64,000 nucleotides of DNA. Origin: Urechis unicinctus (Eukaryota > Annelida > Polychaeta > Xenopneusta > Urechidae). The translations under genes and the position numbers were made by a program. The stretch is from NCBI GenBank assembly GCA_034190875.2, contig CM067344.1:23571106-23635105 (forward strand), given 5' to 3'. How positions within the stretch are numbered: the first letter of the stretch is position 1; every line of letters begins with the position of its first letter. Under the pieces are notes generated by a model that worked only from the letters and a program-made list of their open reading frames with translations, had not been told where the DNA came from and did no database searches. Below are positions 10,180 to 38,060 of this stretch, piece by piece.

Positions 10180-13148
10180 AGCCAAGTAACGTAAAGTTAA
10201 CAGCTGTCAACGGGACAACAATAGACCAGGTTGGAGCTATTGAAATGCCAGTAAACTTTGATGACTCTGTGTGGCTGACATGTACTTTTTATGTATGTGA
10301 GACAGATGGGCCAGCCATTTTATCTTGTGATGCCTCAGAAAAGCTTGGAATCATCACTGTTGCAAACAGCCTCAATATCTCAGTCAGTCAAGTTCAGACT
10401 GTTAAGCCTATCCCCAACAGAGAAACTCTGGAAAGAATGTACCCAAATCGCTTCAAAGGTATTGGTAACATGCCAGATTCATATGACATTGAGCTGAAGA
10501 AAGATTCAGAACCGGTAGTAAGCCCACCAAGAAAATACCCTATCCAGCTTACTGCAGAAATTTGTGAGAAACTCAAAGAAATGGAGGAACTTGGAGTAAT
10601 CAAGAAATGTGATGATGATGAAGCCTCAGAGTGGGTGAACTCACTTGCATTCACAAGAAAAGCTAGCGGTGAACTGCGGGTATGTCTTGACCCCAAACAC
10701 CTGAATGCAGCTATGAAACGAACACATCATAAAACTCCAACTATAGATGAAATTAGCCACAAGCTTGCAGGATCCTCCATCTATTCAAAGTTGGACGCAA
10801 AGAACGGGTATTGGGGAATAGCTCTGACTGAGGAAAGTAGTAAACTGTGTACATTCCAATCACCTGCGGGAAAGTACAGATTCTTGAGACTACCGTTCGG
10901 ATTGAAGGTTTCCCAAGATATCTTCCAAAGTCGAATGGACAAAATACTAGCAAAGGTTGGACCAGGTGTGATTGGCATCGCTGATGATGTTGTTGTGTAT
11001 GGGTCAAATGTGGAAGAACATGACAAAGTGCTCCATAGACTGATGACTGTTGCTGAAGAACAAGGCTTAGTTTTTCGTCTAGAGAAGTGTAATATCAGAT
11101 CAGAACAAATCAACTTCTATGGTCTCATTTGGACAAAAGAAGGTATGCAGCCTGACCCACGAAAATGTGACAATATCAGAAGCCGACCACCTCCTGAAAA
11201 CGTACAAGAATTGCTAAGTTTTCTTGGTCTTATTCAATACCTTAGTCCCTTCATACCACACTTGGCAACAAAAACAGCAGTACTCAGGCAGCTACTGAAA
11301 AAAGGAACTCCATGGATGTGGAATGCAGAGTGCCGAGAAGCATTTGAAGAGCTAAAAAATGCGATAGACAAAGATACAATGTTGAGATATTTTGATCTTA
11401 CACTCCCTGTTGAACTAGAAGTTGATGCTTCACTGCAAGGACTGGGTGCGGCACTGATCCAAAATGGAAAACCTGTTGCATTCGCATCAAAAAGCCTCAC
11501 ACCCACAGAAACCCGTTATGCAAATATAGAAAGAGAAATGCTCAGCATCATTTTTGGTCTTGAAAGATTTCATTGTTTCATCTACGGCAAGCCAGTTACT
11601 GTATACAGTGACCACAAACCACTGGAATCGATTTGCTTGAAACAGCTAAGTCAAGCTCCACCAAGATTACAGCGCATGTTGTTGAGGATACAGCATTATG
11701 ATGCTACAATTGTATATCGGAAGGGAAAGAATGTCATCTATGCTGACTATCTCTCACGCATCAAACCAACAGAAGGACCAGAAATATCACTTGAACAAGC
11801 AATTCACACTGTGCAAATATCTAGAGGGCAACTAGAGATTGTACGCAATGCTACGCAAAATGACAATGAGCTCTCAGTGCTGAAGCAACAAGTCACATGT
11901 GGATGGCCAGAGGATGCTAAATCTGTTCCGAAATCAATTCGTGCATATTGGACCATGCGAGATTTCATAACTATTGAAGATGGTGTGATGTATACAGGAA
12001 ACCGCATGATTGTACCCTCTGTACTTCGCACAGAGTACTTGGACAGAATTCACAAAGGACATATGGGAATTACCAAATCGCAGCTACGCGCTAAAGAATG
12101 TCTATATTGGCCAAATATCATGTCTGATATAGAGAAACACATACAAGGTTGTATCTACTGCTTGCAAAATGCTCGTAGCTCACAGAAAGAACCACTGAGA
12201 CCCCATGAAACCCCAACTCAACCATGGGAAGTTCTGTCAAGCGACCTCTTTGAACTTGATGGGCATATATACATACTATTGGTTGACCATTACAGCAAAA
12301 TGCCATTCGTGCGACCACTCAATCAACAAACAAGTGCTGAAGTCATCAAATTCTGCAAAGACTTGTTTGCTATGCATGGAATTTGCAAACGTCTATATTC
12401 TGACAATGGTCCGCAATACAACAGTAAAGAATTCCGAAACTTTGCGACCGATTGGGATTTTGAACATATTACAAGTAGCCCAAGGTACCCCCAATCCAAT
12501 GGATTTTGTGAAAGAATGGTAGGAGTGGTCAAAACCATTCTTAAGAAAGCAAAACAATCGGGTACTGATCCCCAGTTAGTGCTTCTATGCTACAGATCAA
12601 CTCCTCTGAGCTCTCAACTGCCCAGCCCAGCAGAATTACTTTACAACAGGAAAATACAATCTAATGTACCCAGCAAAATCAACATCAACAGATCAAGCTA
12701 TGATGTACATACAGAACTGCTGAAGCAAAGTAAGAATGCTGAGGAACACTACAATCAAACTGCCAGAACAGAGCTTACTTCATTGTTACCTGGAATGAAA
12801 GTATTGCTGCAGGATCAAAACTCCTCAACCTGGCAACCTGCTACAGTAAAATCAGTGTGTAAGGAACCTAGATCATATATTGTTACCACCCCTAACGGAT
12901 CAGAGTTCAGGAGAAATAGGAGATTTCTCAAGGAAATCAGTGATGAAGCTGTGAACAAACTTGATTTTAATGCTACATTACCTGATGATTCTCTTGATGA
13001 ACCGTTAACCAAAAGTGTACATTTCAATGAAAACTATAATGTTACAAATATCATCCCAGCTGTCGAGCCTGAAGCAACTCCACCAACCAATTTCCGTAGA
13101 AGATCTGAACGTGTCAGGCGCAAGCCAGACAGGCTTATTGAACAATAA
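10143..13148 (+). CDS. pol: Retrotransposon 1 Pol: protease remainder, reverse transcriptase, RNase H, integrase
   Basis: The 1,001-codon frame is intact. It starts inside the protease, so the first ATG is not a natural start. Reverse transcriptase spans about residues 130-310; its catalytic box is IADD (about residue 279) instead of the usual YxDD. RNase H follows (EVDASLQGLGAAL, YANIEREMLSI, YSDHKPLE). Integrase has the HHCC zinc region near HKGHMG...CIYCLQ and a D-D-E triad at about residues 701, 754 and 790, giving the standard 35-residue D-E spacing. The C terminus is basic. Only the protease start lies in another frame, that of gag. Confidence 0.9.
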   Translation: MYPSAEERDQKLKPSNVKLTAVNGTTIDQVGAIEMPVNFDDSVWLTCTFYVCETDGPAILSCDASEKLGIITVANSLNISVSQVQTVKPIPNRETLERMYPNRFKGIGNMPDSYDIELKKDSEPVVSPPRKYPIQLTAEICEKLKEMEELGVIKKCDDDEASEWVNSLAFTRKASGELRVCLDPKHLNAAMKRTHHKTPTIDEISHKLAGSSIYSKLDAKNGYWGIALTEESSKLCTFQSPAGKYRFLRLPFGLKVSQDIFQSRMDKILAKVGPGVIGIADDVVVYGSNVEEHDKVLHRLMTVAEEQGLVFRLEKCNIRSEQINFYGLIWTKEGMQPDPRKCDNIRSRPPPENVQELLSFLGLIQYLSPFIPHLATKTAVLRQLLKKGTPWMWNAECREAFEELKNAIDKDTMLRYFDLTLPVELEVDASLQGLGAALIQNGKPVAFASKSLTPTETRYANIEREMLSIIFGLERFHCFIYGKPVTVYSDHKPLESICLKQLSQAPPRLQRMLLRIQHYDATIVYRKGKNVIYADYLSRIKPTEGPEISLEQAIHTVQISRGQLEIVRNATQNDNELSVLKQQVTCGWPEDAKSVPKSIRAYWTMRDFITIEDGVMYTGNRMIVPSVLRTEYLDRIHKGHMGITKSQLRAKECLYWPNIMSDIEKHIQGCIYCLQNARSSQKEPLRPHETPTQPWEVLSSDLFELDGHIYILLVDHYSKMPFVRPLNQQTSAEVIKFCKDLFAMHGICKRLYSDNGPQYNSKEFRNFATDWDFEHITSSPRYPQSNGFCERMVGVVKTILKKAKQSGTDPQLVLLCYRSTPLSSQLPSPAELLYNRKIQSNVPSKININRSSYDVHTELLKQSKNAEEHYNQTARTELTSLLPGMKVLLQDQNSSTWQPATVKSVCKEPRSYIVTTPNGSEFRRNRRFLKEISDEAVNKLDFNATLPDDSLDEPLTKSVHFNENYNVTNIIPAVEPEATPPTNFRRRSERVRRKPDRLIEQ

Positions 13149-13154
13149 GTTTTG

Positions 13155-13400
13155 TAGAAGGGGGATGTCATAATGTTTAATCATAATGTGCTGTAGCTAT
13201 ACTGGGATCCAGGTGACATTACATGTACTTGATCAAATGAAGTAAAAATGGCTTCCGGTTTTTTTCCAAGTAACGCGGACAATAATCTATAAAACATATT
13301 GGCGTCTGTATTTTGAGGCAATTATCATTGAGGATCATTCAGATTTTGTCTTAACAAGCCAGACTAGTCCCTGTTTCCGGTGAGTGCTCTTCCGCCATAC
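13155..13400 (+). mobile_element. Polypurine tract and candidate 3' LTR start of retrotransposon 1
   Basis: GTAGAAGGGGGATG is followed by TGTCATAATG, a typical gypsy PPT/LTR junction. The right end is not defined because no second LTR copy was recognised; the end coordinate is only a guess. Confidence 0.4.
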
Positions 13401-13813
13401 GAGCTACACACCAACACAAAAGCAAATGTAATTGCAACAAAACTTCCACTCGACCGTGTTAATGGTTTCAAAATAGAAATTTACTCAATAACGGATATTT
13501 CACGTATAAGCATTTGTGTCTTAGATCAACTCCATAACGGATATTTCACGTATAGGCATTTGTGTATCAGATGAATGAGATTCTTCCCACCTTTACAAAT
13601 TGAACATATGGCGCTTTTGGAAATGCTCGAGATCGTTTTGTTTGGCATGGCTGCTCGTCCCTCCAATGTTAGTGTTTGTCAAGTCACCTACTTTGCCAAT
13701 ATACAGCATTCTCATCTACCCAAACAGTTCATAAATTGAACACAGTAATGTGATCTATTCACGACTTTGACGCAGGCGTAATCATTTAATGGGCATAACA
13801 AGTCGAAGCGTAC

Positions 13814-29772
<15,959 letters not shown>

Positions 29773-30328
29773 CGCTTCCTCGTTATTTCACTATTCGAAA
29801 ATGTTCATCTTTATTATTCGTGAAAGAAGATGCTTGGGAGCAAAATTTATATATGTCAGAGCGAGAGTAATGCTCGGATGGTCTCCTGTCCGGTGTCTGA
29901 CTGATCCCGTGTGGCGTTATCACTCAGGACGCTTTTATATCAGCGCGACAAGCCTAGCAGAGGGGCGTCTCCGCTCCTCGCCAGGGGGCGTTGGCGGCAC
30001 TAAAGATCGCGCTCCGAGTACAACCTTTCATGAGAGTAATTTAAAAAGATTTATTTTTGTGGGGGTGGGGGGTGGGGTCTGTCACGTATAAGGACCTTCG
30101 TCTGTGACAACTCGAAGCTTTACGGCCAGTGACCAGCCATAGTGACACTCGTAAACGAGGAGTGGTTTGACATGTTAGTTGACGGATTCTCAGCAGTAGT
30201 TTTGAATCTGTTCTAGCAATTTTTTCAAATGAAAATTAAGGCGTTCACTTCTTAGTTGACAGGCCTTCAGGACTGATAGCAATACAACCTGTTGGTCAAC
30301 GTCAAAGCCGCATTATCGGGAGTATATT
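29773..30328 (-). other. Receptor 5' flank
   Basis: Apart from the TATA candidates, a G-rich run at about 30,059-30,077 and no coding signal, I see nothing here. Confidence 0.35.
29931..29940 (-). promoter_or_regulatory. Candidate TATA box of the receptor gene
   Basis: ATATAAAAGC on the minus strand lies about 160 bases upstream of the receptor ATG, which would place transcription start near 29,905. A second TATATAAA at about 29,848-29,855 is an alternative. Confidence 0.4.
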
Positions 30329-30426
30329 AAGGTCGTGACCTTTACTGATTCATATTAAGGTCATGACCTTTACTGATCCAGATTAAGGGCATGACCTTTA
30401 CTGATTCATATTAAGGTTATGGCCTT
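30329..30426. promoter_or_regulatory. Four evenly spaced palindromic AGGTCA-type sites
   Basis: AAGGTCATGACCTT-type palindromes start at 30,329, 30,357, 30,385 and 30,413, exactly 28 bp apart. The second is perfect; the others differ by one or two bases. AGGTCATGACCT is the zero-spaced inverted half-site bound by several nuclear receptors. The array is about 0.6 kb upstream of the receptor start codon. A regulatory role is inference. Confidence 0.5.
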
Positions 30427-30439
30427 TACTGATTCATAT

Positions 30440-31345
30440 TCTGCACGGATTAATTTTTCAAATCAAATATATGATAAATGTCTTATGAGAAACATTTATA
30501 AATAACCATAGCACATTCTTATGATCCATTCTCTTGATATTTAATGTGAACATTTAGAATCAGGTGCTGTCTCAATAGTACATACTATTGATAATTTTTA
30601 TGCTTGTTGCCATAACATTTAACGCTAGTATATTTTCATTATATATTCATATACCCAATAACCTAACTTGTTGCCCGACTCCTTCTCAAAATGTAGTTTT
30701 CCAGTGTCTGCATTAAGGCGGAGTCTTTGTGAATTAATTGAGATAACTGGTGATGCCCTGTTGATGACGCGGGAGGTGGTCGGGGTCAGGGGTTAGATTT
30801 CTGAGTGACAAGGGTTGGTTCATTTACACATTTCTCAGGATCTCCATTCATGTGAGCATTAAGTGAATTGCTGCAACCTTGAACAGTCATTTGCTCATTG
30901 GACAGGTTGTATTGCATTGCGCCCACACCGCCAGCATCCCATCCTTACAATGTCCTTCCGTTACAATGGTTGAGTCAGTAGCCGCCGTAGCTCATTGCAT
31001 TGTGTTAACACGAAAAGCTGCGATGTGCGTTACATCACGCAGCCGCAAATCACAAGGCAACGGCAGCGGCAATCCGTGGGTGGAAGGCTGATTAGAAGGT
31101 GTCGCTATTAGCTTGGGCGGATGATGAGCGACCGCGGGACGATGAACTTCTCAACATGAATACCATATCACGATACACGTCGATTTGTTTTCTTTAGGAT
31201 TCAGTGAGATCACACCAACAGCGTTGTTACTTGGGCCTTTGCGATTGTTACTGTGTAAAAAAAGATATATGAAAGCACGTCCATCTGTTCTGAAGATATC
31301 TATGCTCATAGTGCTAACAAATTGGGTTTTGATAGATAGTACAAA
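30440..31345. other. Gene-free stretch
   Basis: AT-rich, with no recognised exon except a speculative cysteine-rich continuation (about 31,030-31,090, minus strand) of the ORF at 31,346-31,885. Confidence 0.3.
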
Positions 31346-31885
31346 TTACCTGGCAGGATAAAAAAAACCTTCATGTTGCTTCATGGCTACTTCGCATGCA
31401 TCGGGAGTGACTTCTGTTTGTTGGTCATTATTGAAGTATGAAAATGCAACCAATCTGTCATAAGCCGTGTTGATTTTATGACCTGGTAGCTTTCCGTTCT
31501 CATCGACTGTTAATTCACGCGTGTTAAGTTGATGTACTACAAGAAGACAATCATGTATGGTTATTGAAAAGTTATGAGGAAATAACCGCTCCCATGAGAG
31601 ATAACACTCATCCGATTGGTCGGACTCCTCAACCTCACAGTTCACAATCGTTGATGGTTTTTTCATTTGTGTTCATGTCAGATGAATTCGCTTAGAGCGT
31701 CCTTTACTACTGGCTTCCGTGAATGACGTGAATGGCGTGCTGTTACGTGAGATGGTACCCGAAGGGCATCTGGAGGAGGACAGCAGGCGTCTCGCATCTG
31801 CGTGCTTTAAATCAAGGCCGAAATGAGAGAAGAGAAAAGGTAAGAGCCAGGTAAACATAGATATTGATCGTTGCAACCGCGACAT
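31346..31885 (-). CDS. Unrecognised secreted-looking ORF with one in-frame TGA; candidate exon or pseudogene
   Basis: From the ATG at 31,885 the frame gives a hydrophobic N terminus (MFTWLLPFLFSHFGLDL) resembling a signal peptide, then a basic KGRSKR site, then a TGA at 31,673-31,675. The same frame reopens and runs for another 106 codons with four cysteines (VNCEVEESDQSDECYLSW, ITIHDC, DACEV) up to about 31,346, where CCAG|GTAATT is a good splice donor. I do not recognise a family. It could be a broken gene, two exons with an unrecognised intron, or chance. Confidence 0.3.
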
Positions 31886-33210
31886 ATGCTATTGGCTCTA
31901 ATGGGTGTGTGTGTGCGGATGATAAAAGCGAGCTCGCCGTTAATGGTCGTGTTTCCCACTGCTACGTGAGCTAATCAATTACCGGTGTACCATACCCTAC
32001 TTAAACACTTTTGAAACAAGATAGATAAATGATTATGTTTAGTCAAAGCTTGACTGTAGAAAAGGAATAACATACTTTAAAAAAATGAATGTGCCTGATC
32101 TTCTTTTTAGTAGCGCGGGTTTCATTGCTAAGTGGCAAAGGCTGGTGCCCAATGTCTATGGCATTTTTATATTCATAAATCACAATCATTTTCGTCCATC
32201 AACGTCACCAGTCACGCCATTGTTGTTGTTGTTTGTTTGTTCATTCATAACCCCACCACGTACAACATAGAATTCCCCGTTGTGTGTAACAAAAATCTTA
32301 CCATTTCATTCTGCATATTCGACTTGGTTTGGAAAGCATCATGACCCTACCCCCTAAAGCAATTCAGTATAGGTGACCAACGTCCGCCTCACCACGTGAC
32401 CACGTTCAAATAGCAAAACTAGATCACGTTGGAATATGATGAAGTGACTGACTAATTGCACACCTTTACATCCGACCTTGGTGAACATTCAGCGCAACTA
32501 TGTGCTAAGTTAAGACAATAACCTTATATAGCGTTTCTTCTTGCCATTTCAGCAGCCGTTAGCGCCATAATGTGTGATTACTTAGTCATTCGCCCAGGTA
32601 AACAGATGTTGTACATCTTTTAACCCATATGTTCGCGTCACGGTATGTGGATTTTCATGAAGTCAATGATTTCCGAATTCCTTTCTGCTCCATTCCAACC
32701 AGGCGACTTTTTCGTTGTACTATCTATCTTGGATCTAATATATATAATTCATGTGTAAACAGATCATGTTCATGTGGATATCCCAACCCGAGAACTCGAG
32801 CAAGCTGAGTAGCACTCTCAGGGCAGCCTTGTCACCTGGTGCACCGCTCGAAGACGGAAACCCCTAATAATTTGAAAACCATGTTTTGTTGAATAAAACG
32901 ATGGAAGTCCCATCGAATACCCCTGTTCACAGGGATTTTTATGGAGACCCTGACTTAATAGTTAAAGCTGCGTCACATTTGCTGACATAGATATATGATA
33001 AAGAATATCGATAATTTTCGTATTAATTAACTCCGTTAGCGTTTGACAATGCGCCTCGGCCTTGGGTTTATTTGATAGAAACCTGCCTGTAGCTCATTAG
33101 TCGGGTAGCTGATATTATGATGGGACACGTGCGGATGTAATCGATGGCTGTTGTACCTCGACATCTTTTGAACTTTGCTGATAGTTGTTTAACAGCGTTT
33201 ACCACCAACA
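31886..33210. other. Gene-free stretch
   Basis: AT-rich; no motif or splice-framed coding segment recognised. Confidence 0.35.
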
Positions 33211-33216
33211 TGCAGC

Positions 33217-33474
33217 TCATGTTATGCATGGTTTAACAGGAAACGAGTGAATAGTATATATGCTGGTTGTCATGGTAGCGACAGTGTAGGGTTTGGAAGA
33301 TAAATGTATACCTGTAGTAGTTACCTTACTCAAAAGAGAAGGAAATGAAACTGAAGATTCGGGAGTAAAACGGAGTCCCGGATTCGGGTGGATGTTTTCC
33401 CTGTAGTCGCAATGCTCTGGGGAAGAATAATAAGTTGAGGACAGAGGATGAACGAAGAACGTGGAACCGATCAA
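33217..33474 (-). pseudogene. Possible relic of a LINE N-terminal ORF
   Basis: The frame contains ENIHPNPG, resembling the GDIHPNPGP string (a 2A-like peptide context) seen near the start of several animal non-LTR retrotransposon ORFs. Nothing else in the frame confirms it. Confidence 0.15.
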
Positions 33475-34790
33475 TACAGAAGGAATGCGGTGATTGCCAC
33501 GAAATCTTTAGATTTACTTTCGGTTCGCCGGTTTATCGATGGCCAAGCAAATTCAGGAATTAATTCTGTAGTCAATATGTATATATGTTGATGTTTTAGG
33601 GGTATGCTGGACACTGTCAAATTTACATCTAAAACATACCTGTAAATATACATTAACATCATCAAAGTAATTCAAGTATAAATAGAATATACTTCAGAAT
33701 TGCGGTGATTTGCAGCCCTCTGTGCGACAAGCAAGGCGGGAATTTCAGGTAATATTGAGGTAATGATGAATAATGAATTGACAGGGAGGACCACTGATGT
33801 GTTCTAATATCTATGTAAGTGACACACAGTTTTGGATCATCTGGCATTGATGTAAGCCTCAGATATTGATCCCTGTTAAGGCGCTTATCTTCAAGACAAA
33901 GAAGACAGCAGCGCAGAGTACTCATCATAACTGTTTGTCTTGGTTTGCTCTGTTCCACTCCATTTTGGTATTTGATTCCTTGAGTGTGAACCGGGGTCAT
34001 CATTAAGGTGACACAACTAGCAGGATAGCAAAGAATCTCTCCTCTGACCGTATCCCGCAGTTGATTACCCTAGATAATTCGTGTCAATTTTGAACCATCA
34101 CAACGGATATTTTGTTTTGCATTTCAGAGGGTAGATACTCTCATAGCGCTCTCGCATTGAAAAAAAACCCCAATAGCTCAAACTTGCTATCGGTCCATCC
34201 TCTGCCTTATACAAGGTAGGATATTAAGTCAAATATATATAATGCACAGTTGATGATATTGAAATGTAATTGTGTGTGATTGTCAACAAAAGAGTGCACT
34301 GTTTGGTTGTCGAAGATAAGTAAGCATAGTGAGAAGGACATCATTGTTATACGGCCTAAGTCAAAGATCAAAGATAGAATGACTAACAGATCAATATCAA
34401 TTTATTTTTCTGAACCAAATATATGCAGACAGAATATGTTATTGTGTTCACGTTAGTACAATAGTTCCATACACTAGGCTAAGCAAGTATAAGATTGACA
34501 ACTAACCATGAAGGACGCCGATTCACGGTGAATTTACAACAGGGTTGCTCAACAAAGTCATGATGCATCAGTTGATAGAACTATACACCTGTTTCAGTTG
34601 GGCATATCTGTATTTTCTTTTAAAACACAAATATACATGTAGACGAGGACCAAGTAAAGAATGACGTTGGATACCTAATTAAACATCTTCTATCGATTCG
34701 AGACGTTTATTATATTTTCATAATATTCAAACAGCTAAAACTTCTTTGACAAAAACCAACTTTCACAAGTCAATGTCATTCAGGAAAACG
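33475..34790. other. Gene-free stretch
   Basis: Two minus-strand frames (33,471-33,665 and 33,662-34,003) show no domain I can name. Otherwise nothing is seen. Confidence 0.3.
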
Positions 34791-34849
34791 AGTACATTGC
34801 TACGGGCTACATACCAGTTTGTTGTTAACTTGTTATCTTGGTCAGTCGC

Positions 34850-36280
34850 GTCTGTTAACTTGACGAATTCGCATTTGCCAAGTTATGTTGGTTAGTCGCG
34901 TATGTGGCTATGTATGTTTGTAAAAAAAAATTTGATCCGCGATACAGGTCGCAATTTTTGAAATTTTTCAGATTTTTTTTTAAATGGTTGGGAGCAATAA
35001 TGCGCAGATCCGAAAGGTCATGGTCACCTTTTAAATTGTTCAGTCCTTGATATCATCTTAACCTATGGTGCGATTTTGAAAAAGTTGATAGTTTCTTGTA
35101 GCCTGGTGTATTGGCCAACTTTTCATTACAAATGTCATGATAAAATATGCACATTTCGCCCCGCAGCCCCCACTCGAAAGTTTGCGGTAGTGTTTTACCA
35201 CATTTTTCAATCGCTTATAACTTCGACAATATTGGATGGATGGTCATAAAAATTGGGTCCAATGTTGTTAGGGACAGTGGCTATCGAAAGATAAGTCTTT
35301 TTATTTATATGTATGTATGTTTGTTAACAGTTTTTGATCTGCGATACAGGTCGCAAATTTTTGATTTTTTCTTTCTTCAATCGTTAGGCGTCAATAATGC
35401 GCAGAACCGAGAGTTTTTTTTTTTACCTTGACTTGAAACTAAGGTCAAGGTCTTTGAATAAGTGAAAAACTAGTATCTCGAATAACTCCGTTGATAATGG
35501 TCGGATTATTACATAATTAACACCATTGTGTAGCCAATTCTAATTGGAATTTTCTAATGACATATGTGGCCATCAAACCAACAGTTTTCTCAAGCGCCTA
35601 AGGTCGAAAAATCGTGGTATCAGTCCAAATGTCGACAAATGTTTCATGAATATTTCGATCGTTTATAAAACCGCCGATACATGTCCGATGGTAATAAAAA
35701 ATGGTTCACATATTCTCCGCAACATACTTAGACGTATCCTAAAATATCGTTGATGTCGATGGCGTCACTTCCGGTTACAGAGGCACCAAATTTTCAAAAA
35801 ATGGCACAAGTTCAATGCTCAATATGTCCATGCTTTAGAATTTAATTTTAGAACAGTTTGGATATTCTGAAAGTGTAATGTAATTGTAAACATTTTCTAA
35901 ATATGCTTAGTTGTAAATAATGCATTTTTAAAAAAAATTGTAGCAGGTCGATAATTTCTGGTAGACAAAATCTCTAAACTTTTTAACTTCGTAATAAATT
36001 CCCTAATTATCGTCCGATCGTAACGAAATTAACATTTTCTAAAAGCTAAGCTGATACAATTATCAAACTTTGATAATTGACATATGCTATCAAAATATTC
36101 GTTGTTTTTTCGAATGCTAATAAAATCGACAATTTGCGTTCGACGGTCATAAAACGTGGGTCAAATGTTATCATGGAGAGCGTCAACCGAATAATAATTA
36201 TTTAGGGGAAGTCACTGACGTCATTTCCGGTCACGAGCGAATCAAAGTTAAAATTCGACTGATATCTGTCGTATGTCCGT
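34850..36280. repeat. Interspersed repeat family with GATACAGGTCGCAATTTTT core (two core copies)
   Basis: The cores at about 34,940 and 35,342 are each followed some 50 bp later by AATGCGCAGA. The stretch 35,310-35,700 is colinear with 63,330-63,716, including AAGTGAAAAACTAGTATCT and CGCCTAAGGTCGAAAAATCG. Other members lie at 38,160, 62,720-62,880 and 63,369. No coding capacity is seen. Confidence 0.75.
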
Positions 36281-38060
36281 CGTGAATGGTCGTATTGTAA
36301 ATTGGTTCACTCAAGGAGAGATCGCCACGAGATCTGTGTCTCGCTCACATTTCATTTCGGCAAGTTGAGGCGTTAGCTGCTGTGAGAGAAACTTAATTTT
36401 CTTTTTCGAAAACTTGCACCAGTATCGCCAAACCTGATGGATTTGCCCGACGAGGTAATTAATTATATATCAATAAACACGCTGATTATCATAGTTTCCT
36501 TTTTGGGGTAATCAATATGTTTTATTTGATTAAAGTTTGCAAGTGTTTATTTCGCATCGAGACGCCATATTTTCTGCTTGGAACTTCGACATATATTTTT
36601 TAATCTCTAGAAATTTGTGAAATGTTCACATAAAAATTTATTATACAACGTTAATATGAATTTAGGATATACAGGCAACCAGAAAATAACCCAGTTTATA
36701 AATATATTTGATAACAAAACATGATTGACTAGCTGACAATGTGTATGAAAAATTTAAATGCTGGAAAACAATGCTTGGCCAACATTACATTACCAACATC
36801 TCAATCACTCAAAACAGTACTAAGAGTGGTACATTCATTTGAACCCTGCACACAAATCACAGTTAATATGGTTCGAGATCTTTAAGTGTTTTTCATAAAC
36901 ACTTTGAATATTTCATGGACACTTTCTCCAGCCTTTCATGGCGTCTTTTTAACAGTTATATCCACTGTCAAGCGGACCAGATGTGCTCCGAGTAAATCAA
37001 AATGAACTCTCCAAGAGCTGAAGTAGCGCGTCAGATTTGTGTGTCACCGAAACTCCTGGCAGGCCAACGCGTTTCAATTCTCGCGCAAGTACTGATATTT
37101 TACTTCAGACTCGGGCAATGTGATGGCAAGGCACGTACAGGACATAGTTAATGACATTGTGTAATCGAGTACATCTCCTGCTGTTGTTAACTCGTCTATT
37201 GACACTTGCAAATGTATCCATGCCATTTCGCCTATGTCCCCCGCGAACTTGACCTCGGGTCGATGCCTACTATGGCAGGCCGCGGTGCAATATAATGAAA
37301 ACGTGATTCCTTTAATAAATTTGATTGCTTATAAAATCATCAATATATATGCGATGGTCATGAAAATTAGTAGTTGTCAAAAATTTTAACTCCTATAAAA
37401 ACTTGGTCAATTATGGGCTGATTCTGAAATTTTTCGAAGTTCCTGATAAAGTTCGTCAAGTTCCCCCATGTGTTCCTGGGCCTCTTATTAAAGAGGCTGT
37501 TTAAGCCCCATATTTGGAACGAGGTTGCCTAGCAAGCCGCTTGGCAACCGAACCTTGTAAACCAAAAGTGTTAAGTTTTCAGACTTTCAGTCGCTACGCG
37601 GCGCTGTGGTCTCAGAAAATAGATCCTTACTTCGGCTGTCTCCATTTATGTTGTCGGACATTACCCTTCCTGCTTGTCGGTCTAATGTGTACACAAAGAT
37701 GCCCACAATTTGAATGAGTGAAGTTTTGATGAAATCTACATTATGTAACCAAAGCGGATAGCGAGGTAAATTCAGAGCGCGTTATGATTTACAGCTAACA
37801 TTCGTGTGGTTCATGGTTTTAGGGAGGCACCGTTATCGATGGAACGACATAACTGAATAAAACAGATTTCCACAGTAGACCATGAATATTTCCAGTCAAA
37901 TGATAATGGTAAAAACTTATCAGCATAATTTTCCATCATGTAAACTTTGCGGCACAAATTAGAAGATGGCACTACTAACGTCTGCGTTAAACGTAATAAT
38001 GTTATTACGAAATGATCCCTGATTGCCTTATATGGGACTGTACAGTCTCTTTAACTTGGC
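36281..38060. other. Gene-free stretch
   Basis: One weak hint of a first exon: an ATG at 36,436 reads MDLPDE and meets GAG|GTAATT. This is too short to call. Nothing else is recognised. Confidence 0.25.

Larger units (their letters stand above)
8962..13148 (+). mobile_element. Ty3/gypsy LTR retrotransposon 1 (internal region)
   Basis: The element starts at a primer binding site TGGTGGCAGCGATG (8,962 on), complementary at its start to the 3' end of tRNA-Leu. It then has gag (9,106-10,179) and pol (10,143-13,148), followed by a purine tract GTAGAAGGGGGATG (13,155-13,168) where a 3' LTR should begin (TGTCATAATG). The protease-RT-RNase H-integrase order defines Ty3/gypsy. I could not match a 5' LTR to the sequence after the purine tract, so LTR limits are unresolved. 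The copy is inactive because the protease active site contains a frame break. Confidence 0.85.

Noticed and set aside
13560-13700. Receptor tail exon candidates downstream of TM7 on the minus strand
   Set aside because: The frames that read sensibly need an intron of about 32 nt or phases that do not fit exon 15, so I left the tail unassigned.
31673-31675. TGA as a selenocysteine codon
   Set aside because: No SECIS-like hairpin was recognised and the flanking residues do not resemble a selenoprotein redox motif.
36430-36460. First exon MDLPDE before a GTAATT donor
   Set aside because: Six residues plus a common donor pattern are not enough; no following exon was found.
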